Shown here: positions 8,573-15,191 of the stretch, piece by piece
Layout of the letters: every line of letters starts with the position of its first letter
How positions within the stretch are numbered: position 1 is the stretch's first letter
NCBI RefSeq assembly: GCF_036311905.1
Contig: NZ_JAZDCH010000004.1
Coordinates: 195,890 to 259,889, forward strand
Direction of reading: 5' to 3'
Length of the DNA stretch: 64,000 nt
DNA from: Brachybacterium sp036311905
Lineage (GTDB): Bacteria > Actinomycetota > Actinomycetes > Actinomycetales > Dermabacteraceae
Translations under genes and position numbers: made by a program
Notes under the pieces: generated by a model
What the model was told of the DNA's origin: nothing
What the model saw: only the letters and a program-made list of their open reading frames with translations
The model's database searches: none

Positions 8573-9190
8573 TCATCCAAGCAGAAGGACCGGGACGAGA
8601 TACCTCAGGCTGAACGCTTCGTACAGCGCTCCGATGATCAACAGGGCGAAGGCCGCCAGCGCCAGCAATCCGAGCGTCCTCAGACCTTCGAGATACCCGC
8701 GACGGTGGAGGTCCTCGCCGACGAAGGACGGGGTGACCCAGGCGCGGCCCAGCAGATACGCCCCGAGCGTCAGGAGGATGTACGCCTGGAACTCGATGAC
8801 CACGGTGAGGGAGTGGGGGATCATCGCGATCCAGGTGGCCTCGGTGGTCGGTGCCAGGGTGATGCCGATGACCACGGCGCGGTAGCCGAAGATCGCGATC
8901 CCCGCGAAGGGGATCACGAGCGAGGGAAGGATGATCGCGAGCAGGCTCACGGTGATCACGTTGACGGCGAGGATCGTGACGGCGAAGAGCCACGGGTTCG
9001 AGAACACCGCCAGGACGAGATCGGCGGTGCCGTCCCCCTGGAGCGTCGTCGCTCGCGCCGCGGCCAGCTCGGGGAAAGCGAGACCCAGGCCGAAGCCAGC
9101 GAGGACGAGCCCGTAGATCACCAGGTTCGCGATGAGGTAGGCGCGACGATGGTCGCGGAGGATCTGCAACGGTGTGCGGACGAGGTTCAC
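8573..9190 (-). CDS. SpoIIM-like (DUF95) integral membrane protein
   Basis: 205 residues from GTG 9190, which has AGGAG 6 nt upstream; an ATG at 9226 is in frame but would leave almost no leader from the predicted promoter. About five to six membrane segments are visible (near LIANLVIYGLVLAGFGLGLA, LFAVTILAVNVITVSLLAII, FAGIAIFGYRAVVIGITLAP, SLTVVIEFQAYILLTLGAYL, LGLLALAAFALLIIGALYEA). The IPH and EFQA motifs in the fourth hydrophobic region resemble the HG/E motif of stage II sporulation protein M relatives, which occur widely in non-sporulating actinobacteria. Substrate or partner unknown; cotranscribed with the MerR regulator. Confidence 0.75.
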   Translation of the reverse strand: MNLVRTPLQILRDHRRAYLIANLVIYGLVLAGFGLGLAFPELAAARATTLQGDGTADLVLAVFSNPWLFAVTILAVNVITVSLLAIILPSLVIPFAGIAIFGYRAVVIGITLAPTTEATWIAMIPHSLTVVIEFQAYILLTLGAYLLGRAWVTPSFVGEDLHRRGYLEGLRTLGLLALAAFALLIIGALYEAFSLRYLVPVLLLG

Positions 9191-9239
9191 GGGATGCTCC
9201 TGGGCGACAGGGCATGAACTCTTCATGCCGATCGCCCCG

Positions 9240-9270
9240 ATTCGAAACCGTGCTCCTACAGCAGGGTCAA
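9240..9270 (-). promoter_or_regulatory. MerR-type promoter/operator with 19-bp spacer
   Basis: Read on the minus strand: TTGACC (-35), a 19-bp spacer, then TCGAAT (-10-like). A near-perfect dyad fills the spacer: ACCCTGCT-GTAGG-AGCACGGT, whose arms match at 7 of 8 positions. Over-long 19-bp spacers with a central dyad are the hallmark of promoters activated by MerR proteins through DNA underwinding. The transcription start would fall near 9232, about 40 nt before GTG 9190. Confidence 0.75.
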
Positions 9271-9505
9271 GCACTCTCGGTGACGGGGTCGCGGCGGTCA
9301 CTGGACGATCCGGTCTTTGCCGTCGGGACCGCTGCGCGATCAGGTGCTAGGGCGCTGTGACAGCTCCCCGTGTAGCAGTCCCTTCACCCAGTACCGCAGT
9401 CACCGACCCAGAGGGCGAACAGAGAAAGTGGAGCGTCGTGAAACCCCGCCGTCAGAGCCCGGGGACATACTTGGCAGACCTGCTCCCGAGCCTTGGAGGC
9501 CCGTC
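9271..9505. other. Non-coding gap between the MerR operon promoter and the VOC gene
   Basis: No convincing gene on either strand. An open frame exists upstream of the VOC start but its translation is Arg/Pro/Ser-rich without family character. GGAGG at the right end serves the VOC gene. Confidence 0.5.
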
Positions 9506-9865
9506 ATGGCTGCACCGACGCACCACGCCATTGGCTACATCGAGTTCGGGGTCACCGACCTCGCGGCCGCCGAGGCCTTCTACGCGGCCGCCTTCGGGTG
9601 GGAGTTCAACGACTACGGCCCGGGGTATTCCGGCATCCGCGCCGCAGACGGGGACGGCGAGGTCGGTGGTCTGACCCCTGGCGCCGAGCCGAGCAGCGCC
9701 GGTCCGCTCGTGCTGCTGTTCTCCGACGACCTCGATGCGACCGTCGACGCCGTGAAGAGCGCGGGAGGCACAGTGGTCGCGGGGCCCTACGAGTTCCCGG
9801 GTGGTCGGCGCTTCGAGTTCACCGACCCCAGTGGCAACCGGCTCGGGGTCTTCGCCGACGCCTGA
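9506..9865 (+). CDS. VOC (glyoxalase/bleomycin-resistance) family protein
   Basis: 119 residues from ATG 9506 with GGAGG upstream. A single vicinal-oxygen-chelate domain made of two beta-alpha-beta-beta-beta modules: HAIGYIEFGVTDLAAAEAFY, FGWEFNDYGPGYSGI, then LVLLFSDDLDATVDAVKSAG and GRRFEFTDPSGNRLGVFADA. The family includes metal-dependent lyases, dioxygenases and drug-binding proteins, and this subgroup is usually of unknown function. The first metal-ligand His is plausible in THHAIGYIEF. It lies just outside the left end of the integrated element. Confidence 0.85.
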   Translation: MAAPTHHAIGYIEFGVTDLAAAEAFYAAAFGWEFNDYGPGYSGIRAADGDGEVGGLTPGAEPSSAGPLVLLFSDDLDATVDAVKSAGGTVVAGPYEFPGGRRFEFTDPSGNRLGVFADA

Positions 9866-9973
9866 GTCAGACCGCCACCGGAGGCCTTGGTAAGACCTAC
9901 GAGAGGCCGCTTCTCGCCCGAACTCGCTCGTCCCCGCTCCGGAACATGCCGACGGGGATGAGACTGCAGGTCA

Positions 9974-10021
9974 GGTAGCCCAGGCGGGGCTTGAACCCGC
10001 GACCGACGGATTATGAGTCCG
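9974..10021. repeat. Left attachment site (48-bp repeat, tRNA 3'-half remnant)
   Basis: Identical over 48 bp to 20330-20377. It covers the 3' half of tRNA-Met from the anticodon stem/loop to the CC of CCA, but the 5' half is absent, so it is not a tRNA gene. The sequences diverge immediately outside the 48 bp, as expected for an integrase core crossover region. Confidence 0.95.
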
Positions 10022-10122
10022 ATATCGCTGTCGTCGTGACCAGCGCCAACAGTTGCGGTGCAGGTCAGAGTCCGTTTGCAATGTTGGCTAGACTGTGGTA
10101 GCCGGGGGTGCTTTAGGAGCTA

Positions 10123-10143
10123 CTGCGTACCCACTGCGTACCG
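10123..10143. repeat. Left copy of a 21-bp terminal repeat (putative integrase arm site)
   Basis: Two CTGCGTAC units separated by CCA (11-bp period), identical to 20273-20293 at the other end. It lies 102 bp inside the left core repeat. Paired short direct repeats near both ends are typical of tyrosine-integrase arm-type sites. Confidence 0.65.
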
Positions 10144-10496
10144 CAATCGGCCCTCACCGGCACCCGTAGGACTCCATCGGCCCCGACCCCTGCACGGCAC
10201 CCGCGCACCCCGGCATCCGCACCACCCCGCACGACCGGCACCTGTAGCTCAGATGCCCACCAGACTCCCCAGCGGCTGCGCACCGGCACCACGCCCAGCC
10301 CACGAAATGCCGCGCCTCGCCACACATGCACAGGCCAGGGCGAGGCACAGTCCAGCCATGCGCAGTACGGATCAGATCAGGCATGGGCACAGCATCACGT
10401 TCAGGGCTGACACTCTCTGACGATTCCTCCACACAGGCACTCACGAATGTCCCTACGACGGCGTACCTTCCTCGCAACCGGCGAGAGGAGGTGAGC
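10144..10496. other. Non-coding left end of the integrated element
   Basis: About 350 bp without a supportable gene. Reading frames on both strands give Pro/His/Arg-rich translations without conserved character. The right part holds the leader and strong GGAGG of the 40-residue gene that follows. Confidence 0.5.
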
Positions 10497-10619
10497 ATGG
10501 CTAGAGGACGTGGAGCAGGGCGCAGCGGTGGCAAGTACCGCAGCGCGATCACGGGCAAGTACGTGAGTGCCCGGTACGGGAAGACACACCCGAAGACGAC
10601 CGTCCGAGAGTCCAAGTGA
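10497..10619 (+). CDS. Small basic protein with YRSAITGKYVS...HPKTTVRES motif
   Basis: 40 residues, ATG preceded by GAGGAGG at ideal spacing. Very basic and Gly/Arg-rich at the N-terminus; the rest reads YRSAITGKYVSARYGKTHPK then TTVRESK. Short proteins of the RS(S/A)xTGxYV...P(K/S)TTV type recur in phages and actinobacterial and Firmicute genomes; I know no assigned function. It is the only gene near the left end of the element transcribed rightward from its own leader. No membrane segment. Real expression is supported mainly by the strong ribosome site and the recurring motif. Confidence 0.7.
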   Translation: MARGRGAGRSGGKYRSAITGKYVSARYGKTHPKTTVRESK

Positions 10620-10688
10620 CCCTCTGACAGTCAGTGCCGGGCGGGAGGTCGCAACTCCCGTCCGGCACGCCTGCTCTGCGACTAGAGG

Positions 10689-11201
10689 TCAGTCCTCGTC
10701 CTGCCCCTCGCCGGAATCATCATCGCCCCGGGCATGAGAAGCACGGATCGGCTTACGGCGCGACTCACGACGCGCCAGCAACACGTCCAGATCACCACCA
10801 CCAGCAGCACGCACCGCATCCGCCAATGGGTCCGGCTCCGAGAACCGCTCCACAAGCCGCTGTAGCTTCCCCTGCTCCTCCAACACGACCAGCCGCGCAT
10901 AGAGCGCCTCACGCCGCGCCGACAGGGACGACAGTGCCGTCGCCGGAGTGGACTGCGACCCCATCGCCGCGACCACCGCCCGATAGTTGCTGCGCGTCTC
11001 CTCCAACTCAGACGGCAATTCGAACACCTCAGACACCGGCACCTCCTCCATCGCGCCGCCATCCTCGCGTGCACCGTTCCTGCGCTCACGCCGATAGTCC
11101 CTCCACGCGACCCGGCACTGATCGCACAACGGATCGCCTGCCCGCTGATGACGCCGCACAGCCGCAATCGTCCCGTGCGGCTTCAACTCCTTCTTCCCCA
11201 T
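10689..11201 (-). CDS. Element protein with HGT...CDQC N-terminal motif
   Basis: 170 residues from ATG 11201, with GGAGG 5 nt upstream (the frame extends 7 codons further without support). The N-terminus has HGTIAAVRRHQRAGDPLCDQ with C26/C29, a zinc-knuckle-like short domain common in actinophage proteins of unknown role. A basic stretch (WRDYRRERR), a predicted helical/coiled-coil middle (SSLSARREALYARLVVLEEQ) and an acidic C-terminus (DDDSGEGQDED) follow. Last gene of the leftward set. It might be DNA-binding; a packaging or small-terminase-like role is possible but not shown. Confidence 0.7.
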   Translation of the reverse strand: MGKKELKPHGTIAAVRRHQRAGDPLCDQCRVAWRDYRRERRNGAREDGGAMEEVPVSEVFELPSELEETRSNYRAVVAAMGSQSTPATALSSLSARREALYARLVVLEEQGKLQRLVERFSEPDPLADAVRAAGGGDLDVLLARRESRRKPIRASHARGDDDSGEGQDED

Positions 11202-11356
11202 GATTCCCTCCACTAATGACACCCGTTCTCAACAACCGTAAAACCCGCCCCCACCAGCACAATCCAGCCCCACACCCCGCCACAGCCTGGTGACCGTTCA
11301 AATGGCCTAGCCGGGTGCCGCAAGGGCGGCGGAGCGAAGACGTGCCTGGTGGGGAG

Positions 11357-11397
11357 GGGCCGGGGCCAGGGGTCTCGGCGGACTCTGGCCCCGGTCC
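11357..11397 (-). terminator. GC-rich hairpin between two element genes
   Basis: Arms GCCGGGGCCA (11359-11368) and TGGCCCCGGT (11386-11395) pair over about 10 bp around a 17-nt loop, directly downstream of the 282-residue gene. No T-tract, so termination would be imperfect. Confidence 0.4.
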
Positions 11398-11403
11398 GGT
11401 TGG

Positions 11404-12252
11404 TCAGATCAGCGTGACGAGCTGTTCACCGTCGCGGAGATCGACGCTGCTGGTCGGGTCGTCGTCCTCGGGGTCGACGGTGACGGAGCGAACGCCGAAG
11501 TTACCGCGGATGTGCTGAACTTCAAGAGGTCGCGGCTCGCGGTAAGGACGGTGCTCGTCGAGGTCGGCGGCTCGGAGGTCGACGTCGAGGGCGAGCAGCG
11601 CGCTCCACTTTCCGCAGCGTCCGTTGCTGTTCCACGCTTCCCAGACGCGGCGACGATGAGCGGACTTCGGGTCGGTGAGCAGTCCGATCAGTGCGGGGTC
11701 GCCGTTGGTGTTGGTTCCTGCGAGGAGTGCTGCGTCGGCGAGGACGGTCGCGAGGGTGTCCAGCTTCCCGGTGATCAGCTCGGCTTCGAGCCATGCGCGG
11801 CGGGTGTCCTCATCGGCGGACACGAGGTGCTTCGCGTCGGTTTCAGGGTCGATGATCTGTGCGAGGCGCGTGAACTCTGCGGCGGCGCTGTCGTACTGGG
11901 CGGCGATCTTGGCATAGTTCTTGACGGCCTGAGGGGCGTATGCGGCTCGGAGTGCGGCATGTGCGGCGGGGGCGACACTGTTGCGGACCGTGGCGAGCTG
12001 GACGGGGGTGGCAACCTCAGCGATCAGGGCTGCGGCCCGGAGGGTGGCGAGCGTGGTCTCGTCTGCCCCGTCGGCGTATGCGTCGGTGAGCTCGGTCAGT
12101 GGCTGGTCGTTGGTCGCCTCGATCCAGGCGTCCCACCGCTGCTCGGCCTTCCGGTATGCGGCGGGGACGGTGCCGTCGTGCTCAGCGATTAGGGCGACCC
12201 GCTCGCGGTGGGTGCCGATAGCGGTGATGATGTTGTCAGTGCTGAAGCTCAT
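11404..12252 (-). CDS. Hypothetical element protein, helical, 282 residues
   Basis: I do not recognise it. ATG 12252 has AAAGGA upstream. The sequence is Ala-rich and mainly helical, with many acidic residues; no Cys pairs except one (GRCGKW), no membrane segment, no signal peptide and no nucleotide-binding loop. The C-terminal ~60 residues (EHRPYREPRPLEVQHIRGNF then VDPEDDDPTSSVDL) look beta-rich. The 29-nt gap after the HNH gene suggests membership of the same transcript. Codon usage is less GC3-biased than in the flanking housekeeping genes, as for the rest of the element. Confidence 0.7.
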   Translation of the reverse strand: MSFSTDNIITAIGTHRERVALIAEHDGTVPAAYRKAEQRWDAWIEATNDQPLTELTDAYADGADETTLATLRAAALIAEVATPVQLATVRNSVAPAAHAALRAAYAPQAVKNYAKIAAQYDSAAAEFTRLAQIIDPETDAKHLVSADEDTRRAWLEAELITGKLDTLATVLADAALLAGTNTNGDPALIGLLTDPKSAHRRRVWEAWNSNGRCGKWSALLALDVDLRAADLDEHRPYREPRPLEVQHIRGNFGVRSVTVDPEDDDPTSSVDLRDGEQLVTLI

Positions 12253-12281
12253 TCTTGATATCCTTTTCTTGTCTTAAGTAT

Positions 12282-12758
12282 TCAGTTTCCGGCGTATTCG
12301 CCGAAGTAGAATGCGCGGCAGTTCTTTACTGCGATTGTTGCGCGTTCTACGGTGGGGAAAGTGCCCGCGTTAACGTGGCGTCCATTGATATATACGCGTG
12401 CCAGAAATCCGTTCCCGCTGCGAGTTACACCACGGGGAAGGTCATGCTTCCGGCCCTTGTCTGCGCCGGATCGGTTGCGATTATTCTGGGCGCGCGTAGC
12501 GAGGCGTAGGTGCTCAACGTTCACGCATGACCGTTCCCAACACGTGTGATCAATGAACATTCCGTCTGGGATGGGGCCATTCACGCGCTCCCAGGCGTGC
12601 CGGTGAGCCTTGGTCTGTCGCCCGTTGACGCGGAGACTTCCGTAGCCGCTACTGTCCGTGTGGCCGATCCACACGACGCACGAGGACCAGACGAGAGGTT
12701 CTGTTCGCGTCTCAAAGGCTTCATTGGGGGTGGCGTTTCGCCGTCGCGTGATGGTCAC
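12282..12758 (-). CDS. HNH endonuclease with C-terminal AP2 DNA-binding domain
   Basis: 158 residues, two domains. The HNH zinc/ββα nuclease (about 25-95) shows GYGSLRVNGRQTKAHRHAWE, then IDHTCWERSCVNVEHLRLAT with H71, C73, C78, N80 and H83. The AP2-type domain (about 109-155) shows GVTRSGNGFLARVYINGRHV and AGTFPTVERATIAV...FYFGEYAG. HNH-AP2 proteins are free-standing homing endonucleases frequent in phages. It starts inside the stop of the 82-residue gene (ATGA overlap), so it is translated as the last member of the overlapping chain. No intron or intein is evident next to it. Confidence 0.92.
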   Translation of the reverse strand: MTITRRRNATPNEAFETRTEPLVWSSCVVWIGHTDSSGYGSLRVNGRQTKAHRHAWERVNGPIPDGMFIDHTCWERSCVNVEHLRLATRAQNNRNRSGADKGRKHDLPRGVTRSGNGFLARVYINGRHVNAGTFPTVERATIAVKNCRAFYFGEYAGN

Positions 12759-13003
12759 TTGAACGGCTTCCCTTCGAGTGTGTCCGCGCCGAAGATGGCT
12801 GCTAGCCGTCTATCCGCATTGAGCGCGGTGGGGCTGACGGTGGGCCTGTTTCCGATGGCTGCCGAGAGTGCTTCCTCGACGCGGACGCGGGGCACTGCTC
12901 CCTGCTGCGGCTGCTCGGGCGTGTCCTGCTGCTCGTCGTCGTCGGTCTTGACGCCCATGCGTTCAAGCTCGGCGCGGATCATGTTCTCGATACTGCTGTT
13001 CAT
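12755..13003 (-). CDS. Small acidic element protein, 82 residues
   Basis: ATG 13003 preceded by AGGAG; the start overlaps the previous stop by 4 nt and its own stop overlaps the HNH start by 4 nt. An N-terminal helix (SSIENMIRAELERMGVKTDD) is followed by a Gln/Pro/Asp-rich linker and a C-terminal part (VEEALSAAIGNRPTVSPTAL, ADRRLAAIFGADTLEGKPF). Unrecognised. Probably soluble; an oligomerisation helix plus flexible tail is the only visible structure. Confidence 0.75.
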   Translation of the reverse strand: MNSSIENMIRAELERMGVKTDDDEQQDTPEQPQQGAVPRVRVEEALSAAIGNRPTVSPTALNADRRLAAIFGADTLEGKPFK

Positions 13004-13161
13004 GCGTTCTCCTGTTCTGCGGCCCGTTCAAGCCGTTCCATTTGGTCGATTGCGTAGTCGGTGAAGGGAACGATCTGGTGCTTGTGGAGCACGACTCGAT
13101 GGTTCCCCTGACGCAGTTCCACGCCGGTTGCTGTGGCGCGGATGCTTGCCGTTCCGGTCAT
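13000..13161 (-). CDS. Small element protein, 53 residues
   Basis: ATG 13161 with GGAGG 4 nt upstream; the start sits in the ATGA overlap with the preceding stop. Beta-rich first half (TGTASIRATATGVELRQGNH, RVVLHKHQIVPFTDYAIDQM) and a short C-terminal helix (ERLERAAEQENA). Unrecognised. The frame extends upstream, but the longer version overlaps the previous gene entirely and lacks a ribosome site. Confidence 0.7.
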   Translation of the reverse strand: MTGTASIRATATGVELRQGNHRVVLHKHQIVPFTDYAIDQMERLERAAEQENA

Positions 13162-13340
13162 TGGTCCTCCTCGTGCCGGTCGGCGTAGTCGTGGAGCTGG
13201 TCGGCGAGCTTCCGAATGTTGTGCGGTTCGATGTAGACGTGCCGGATGCCGCATTGGATGCGGATGCCGTGCTCCTTGGTGCCGTCCTCGTGTCGCCAAT
13301 ATCCGGTGCGGACGACGGGCGGGGTGGGTCTCTGCGTCAC
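13158..13340 (-). CDS. Small element protein, 60 residues
   Basis: GTG 13340 in a GTGA overlap with the preceding stop; the end overlaps the next ATG (ATGA). The sequence VRTGYWRHEDGTKEHGIRIQ then CGIRHVYIEPHNIRKLADQL is beta-rich followed by a helix; its tail is DYADRHEEDQ. The longer frame from 13421 would duplicate the region coded by the 42-residue gene in another frame and lacks a ribosome site. It resembles its downstream neighbour in size and beta-then-helix layout, which could mean old duplication, but I see no clear residue identity. Confidence 0.65.
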   Translation of the reverse strand: MTQRPTPPVVRTGYWRHEDGTKEHGIRIQCGIRHVYIEPHNIRKLADQLHDYADRHEEDQ

Positions 13341-13465
13341 TCGCGTTCGGTCTTTCTGTCGCCCGTGGTGGTGGTCCAGACGCGGCCTAGTCGTCGTGGT
13401 CGGCGGCGTCCGTACAGCCATTGGTTGAAGGGGCGCTCGTCGGGCTGATCGTGGTGTTCGTTCAC
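13337..13465 (-). CDS. Small basic element protein, 42 residues
   Basis: Too short for ordinary gene calling, but placed exactly in the chain: GTG 13465 in GTGA with the preceding stop, TGA 13337 in GTGA with the next start, GGAG upstream. Translation begins VNEHHDQPDERPFNQWLYGR and continues RRPRRLGRVWTTTTGDRKTERE. Acidic N-terminus, strongly basic centre (GRRRPRRLGR), charged tail. Function unknown; nucleic-acid contact is conceivable from charge only. Confidence 0.65.
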   Translation of the reverse strand: MNEHHDQPDERPFNQWLYGRRRPRRLGRVWTTTTGDRKTERE

Positions 13466-13617
13466 TGCTGCTCCTCGTGCTGCTGCGTGCCCTGGAGGGC
13501 TTTCAAGGCGGTGTTCTCGCCCCGGAGTGCCCGCACTTCGGCCTCGGCGCGGTGGGCGCGTGCGAGGACCCGCCTGTACGCGGTCACGGGGTCGCCTACG
13601 GGGTGAGGGTCGGTCAT
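13462..13617 (-). CDS. Small helical (coiled-coil-like) element protein, 51 residues
   Basis: ATG 13617 with GGGAGG 9 nt upstream. The start lies in the ATGA overlap with the previous gene and the stop in the GTGA overlap with the next. After MTDPHPVGDPVTAYRR the remainder (VLARAHRAEAEVRALRGENT, ALKALQGTQQHEEQQ) is one long amphipathic helix with a heptad-like pattern (L/A at a/d positions), so probably a small dimeric coiled coil. Unrecognised. Confidence 0.7.
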   Translation of the reverse strand: MTDPHPVGDPVTAYRRVLARAHRAEAEVRALRGENTALKALQGTQQHEEQQ

Positions 13618-13751
13618 CGGTGGGACCTCCCGTGCTCGCGGCTGTCGAGGCGCTCCTCTATCTCGGTGAGCGTGTGTGCGAGGTTGTCGATAGTTTCGAG
13701 TGCGGCGTCTAGGCGTGCGCGGATCGCCGCGATGCTCTGGTCGGTCGTCAC
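13614..13751 (-). CDS. Small helical element protein, 45 residues
   Basis: GTG 13751 with GGGAGG 5 nt upstream, overlapping the previous stop as GTGA; stop overlaps the next ATG as ATGA. The sequence VTTDQSIAAIRARLDAALET then IDNLAHTLTEIEERLDSREH forms a continuous amphipathic helix with leucine/isoleucine spacing suited to a coiled coil. Function unknown; it could pair with the neighbouring 51-residue helical protein. Confidence 0.7.
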   Translation of the reverse strand: MTTDQSIAAIRARLDAALETIDNLAHTLTEIEERLDSREHGRSHR

Positions 13752-13939
13752 TTGTCCTCCCATGCGTCTCGCATGCGCTCTAGGGCGTCGATGAGGTTGT
13801 CTGCGTCGTCGGGGCCGATGGTGAGGTGTGCGCGGCCCTTGGAGAGGCGTAGGACGGGCTTGTGCGTCTCGGGGTTGTCGGGGTTGCGCCAGCGTCCCCA
13901 TGCGACGTTTACGGGGCCTGGGGTGGGTGCGAGAGTCAC
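13748..13939 (-). CDS. Small element protein, 63 residues
   Basis: GTG 13939 with AAGGAGA 7 nt upstream; start in GTGA overlap with the 42-residue gene before it, stop in GTGA overlap with the gene after. A beta-hairpin-like first part (VNVAWGRWRNPDNPETHKPV, LRLSKGRAHLTIGPDDADNL) leads to a helix (IDALERMRDAWEDK). The beta-then-helix layout recalls the 60- and 53-residue genes further along the chain, which also combine a strand-rich half with HN(I/L)xxL-like helix starts; possible paralogy is an inference. Confidence 0.7.
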   Translation of the reverse strand: MTLAPTPGPVNVAWGRWRNPDNPETHKPVLRLSKGRAHLTIGPDDADNLIDALERMRDAWEDK

Positions 13940-14064
13940 GGCGTGTTCTCCTTCTCGTGGTGTGCGGCTCGGCGTAGCGCGAGGGCGTGCAGCTCCTCGC
14001 AGACGGCTCGGGCTGCGTCTCGGTTCGGCGTGTCGCGCATTCGGTCGATGTGCGTTGTTGCCAT
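13936..14064 (-). CDS. Small element protein, 42 residues, first of the overlapping chain
   Basis: ATG 14064 with GAGGAGA upstream, 17 nt after the Nudix gene stop. Translation begins MATTHIDRMRDTPNRDAARA and continues VCEELHALALRRAAHHEKEN; predicted to be largely helical and charged. The stop forms GTGA with the next start. Unrecognised. It begins the run of nine genes in which each stop overlaps the next start by exactly 4 nt. Confidence 0.65.
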   Translation of the reverse strand: MATTHIDRMRDTPNRDAARAVCEELHALALRRAAHHEKENTP

Positions 14065-14081
14065 CGGCTCATCTCCTCTCG

Positions 14082-15191
14082 TCATTCGCAGAATGCGAGT
14101 AGCGTGGATAGTTCGCGAGCTAGATCACGGTCAATATGTGACGCTCGTTTCATCTGCATTACTTCTTTCCGTGTGAACCATTGCGCGTCGGCGACGTCTA
14201 GGGCGTTACCGGGGCCGGTGTGGCGGGGCGAGGATCGTGGAATGCTGAGAACGTAGGTTTTGTGTGTCCAGTCGCCGTCTTCTGTTTCTATGCATCCCCG
14301 AATGTCATAGTTCCGCACTGTGAGACCGGATTCTTCCTTGGTCTCTCGTAGCGCGGCGCTAAGGTATTTCTCGGTCGGGGTTTTTCGCGCGCCACCGGGG
14401 AGCTGCCAGATGCCGCTTCCTGTGCGGTCCACCTGGCCGCGGCCTCGGCGGTATGACACGTCGACTGTGGGGTTCACGAGCAGGTAGCGGTCTCCGTGCT
14501 GGATGAGTGCATGTGCGGCCCCGTAGCGTCCCCAGCGCCCCGTGGCATGCCTGACGTCTCCCGAAAGTGTTGGCGGGCGTCGGGGGCGTGCTCCTGGGGG
14601 CGTGTGCGGGTGGTCGATCCGGCGAACATCGAGTGTGGGGTATCGGGAAGAAAGCAAATCTGCCAGATCGTTCGGAATCTGCTTCCCGGCCCACTCGCGC
14701 GGAACGTAGACAGTGCCGGTGAGCCTGTAGTTTGTGACTCTTAGTGTGCCGCGCGGTTCGGGGTCGGATAGGTCGCGGTATGCGCCAGTGCCGTATCCTT
14801 CAATATTGCAGATGGCAACGCCTTGTATGCCTTCCTCCTGCTTCGTAATGGTGTCAGAGAATGACGTGTTCTCGGTGAGCCAGTGCACGTACTTCGCGAG
14901 CGTTTCCGTTGTGTCGCATATTCGGTAGCCGCATGTGCAGTCGTATGCGTGATTAATCGCGGGCACAGGTTTCCAGCCGTTGAGCATTCGAGCTGCGAGT
15001 GAGCGGGGGCGGGTGAGCACTTCGTGATACCCGCAGATCGCGGTCTCGGCTTCGAGTGTGTCGGGATCGACCTCGCCATCCTTGCCTAGTAGGCCGTCCT
15101 CGGTGATGTAGCAGAACCGCCATCCGGTGATCGGCTTAGTGAATTCGGCGATTTGGTTTGGTTTGAGTGAGTAGTAGATTTCGTGTGGCAT
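14082..15191 (-). CDS. Nudix hydrolase fused to an N-terminal Cys-containing domain
   Basis: 369 residues from ATG 15191. The C-terminal ~150 residues are a Nudix domain: AAHALIQHGDRYLLVN, WQLPGGARKTPTEKYLSAAL and RETKEESGL. The box (G267-L290) keeps the RExxEExG core, but its GX5E spacer has six residues (ARKTPT), one more than consensus. The N-terminal ~195 residues are distinct, with CGYHEV near 53, CTCGYRIC at 85-92 and a later VAICNIEGYGTGAYRD; this pattern recalls short actinophage proteins of unknown function, a weak resemblance. Known Nudix enzymes cleave nucleoside diphosphates linked to X. Substrate unknown. An intrinsic terminator precedes the gene, so it may have its own promoter. 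Confidence 0.85.
   Translation of the reverse strand: MPHEIYYSLKPNQIAEFTKPITGWRFCYITEDGLLGKDGEVDPDTLEAETAICGYHEVLTRPRSLAARMLNGWKPVPAINHAYDCTCGYRICDTTETLAKYVHWLTENTSFSDTITKQEEGIQGVAICNIEGYGTGAYRDLSDPEPRGTLRVTNYRLTGTVYVPREWAGKQIPNDLADLLSSRYPTLDVRRIDHPHTPPGARPRRPPTLSGDVRHATGRWGRYGAAHALIQHGDRYLLVNPTVDVSYRRGRGQVDRTGSGIWQLPGGARKTPTEKYLSAALRETKEESGLTVRNYDIRGCIETEDGDWTHKTYVLSIPRSSPRHTGPGNALDVADAQWFTRKEVMQMKRASHIDRDLARELSTLLAFCE

Noticed and set aside
6366..8885. 839-codon plus-strand frame spanning dnaG end to the MerR region
   Set aside because: It runs antisense to two recognisable protein families (FAD monooxygenase remnant and MerR regulator) and has no domain of its own.
9974..10021. Possible second tRNA-Met gene at the left end
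   Set aside because: Only the 3' half is present; no D-arm or 5' acceptor strand follows, so it is an attachment-site remnant.
10689..11201. Small terminase subunit
   Set aside because: The HGT...CDQC motif occurs in actinophage proteins but I cannot tie it to terminase function; left as unknown.
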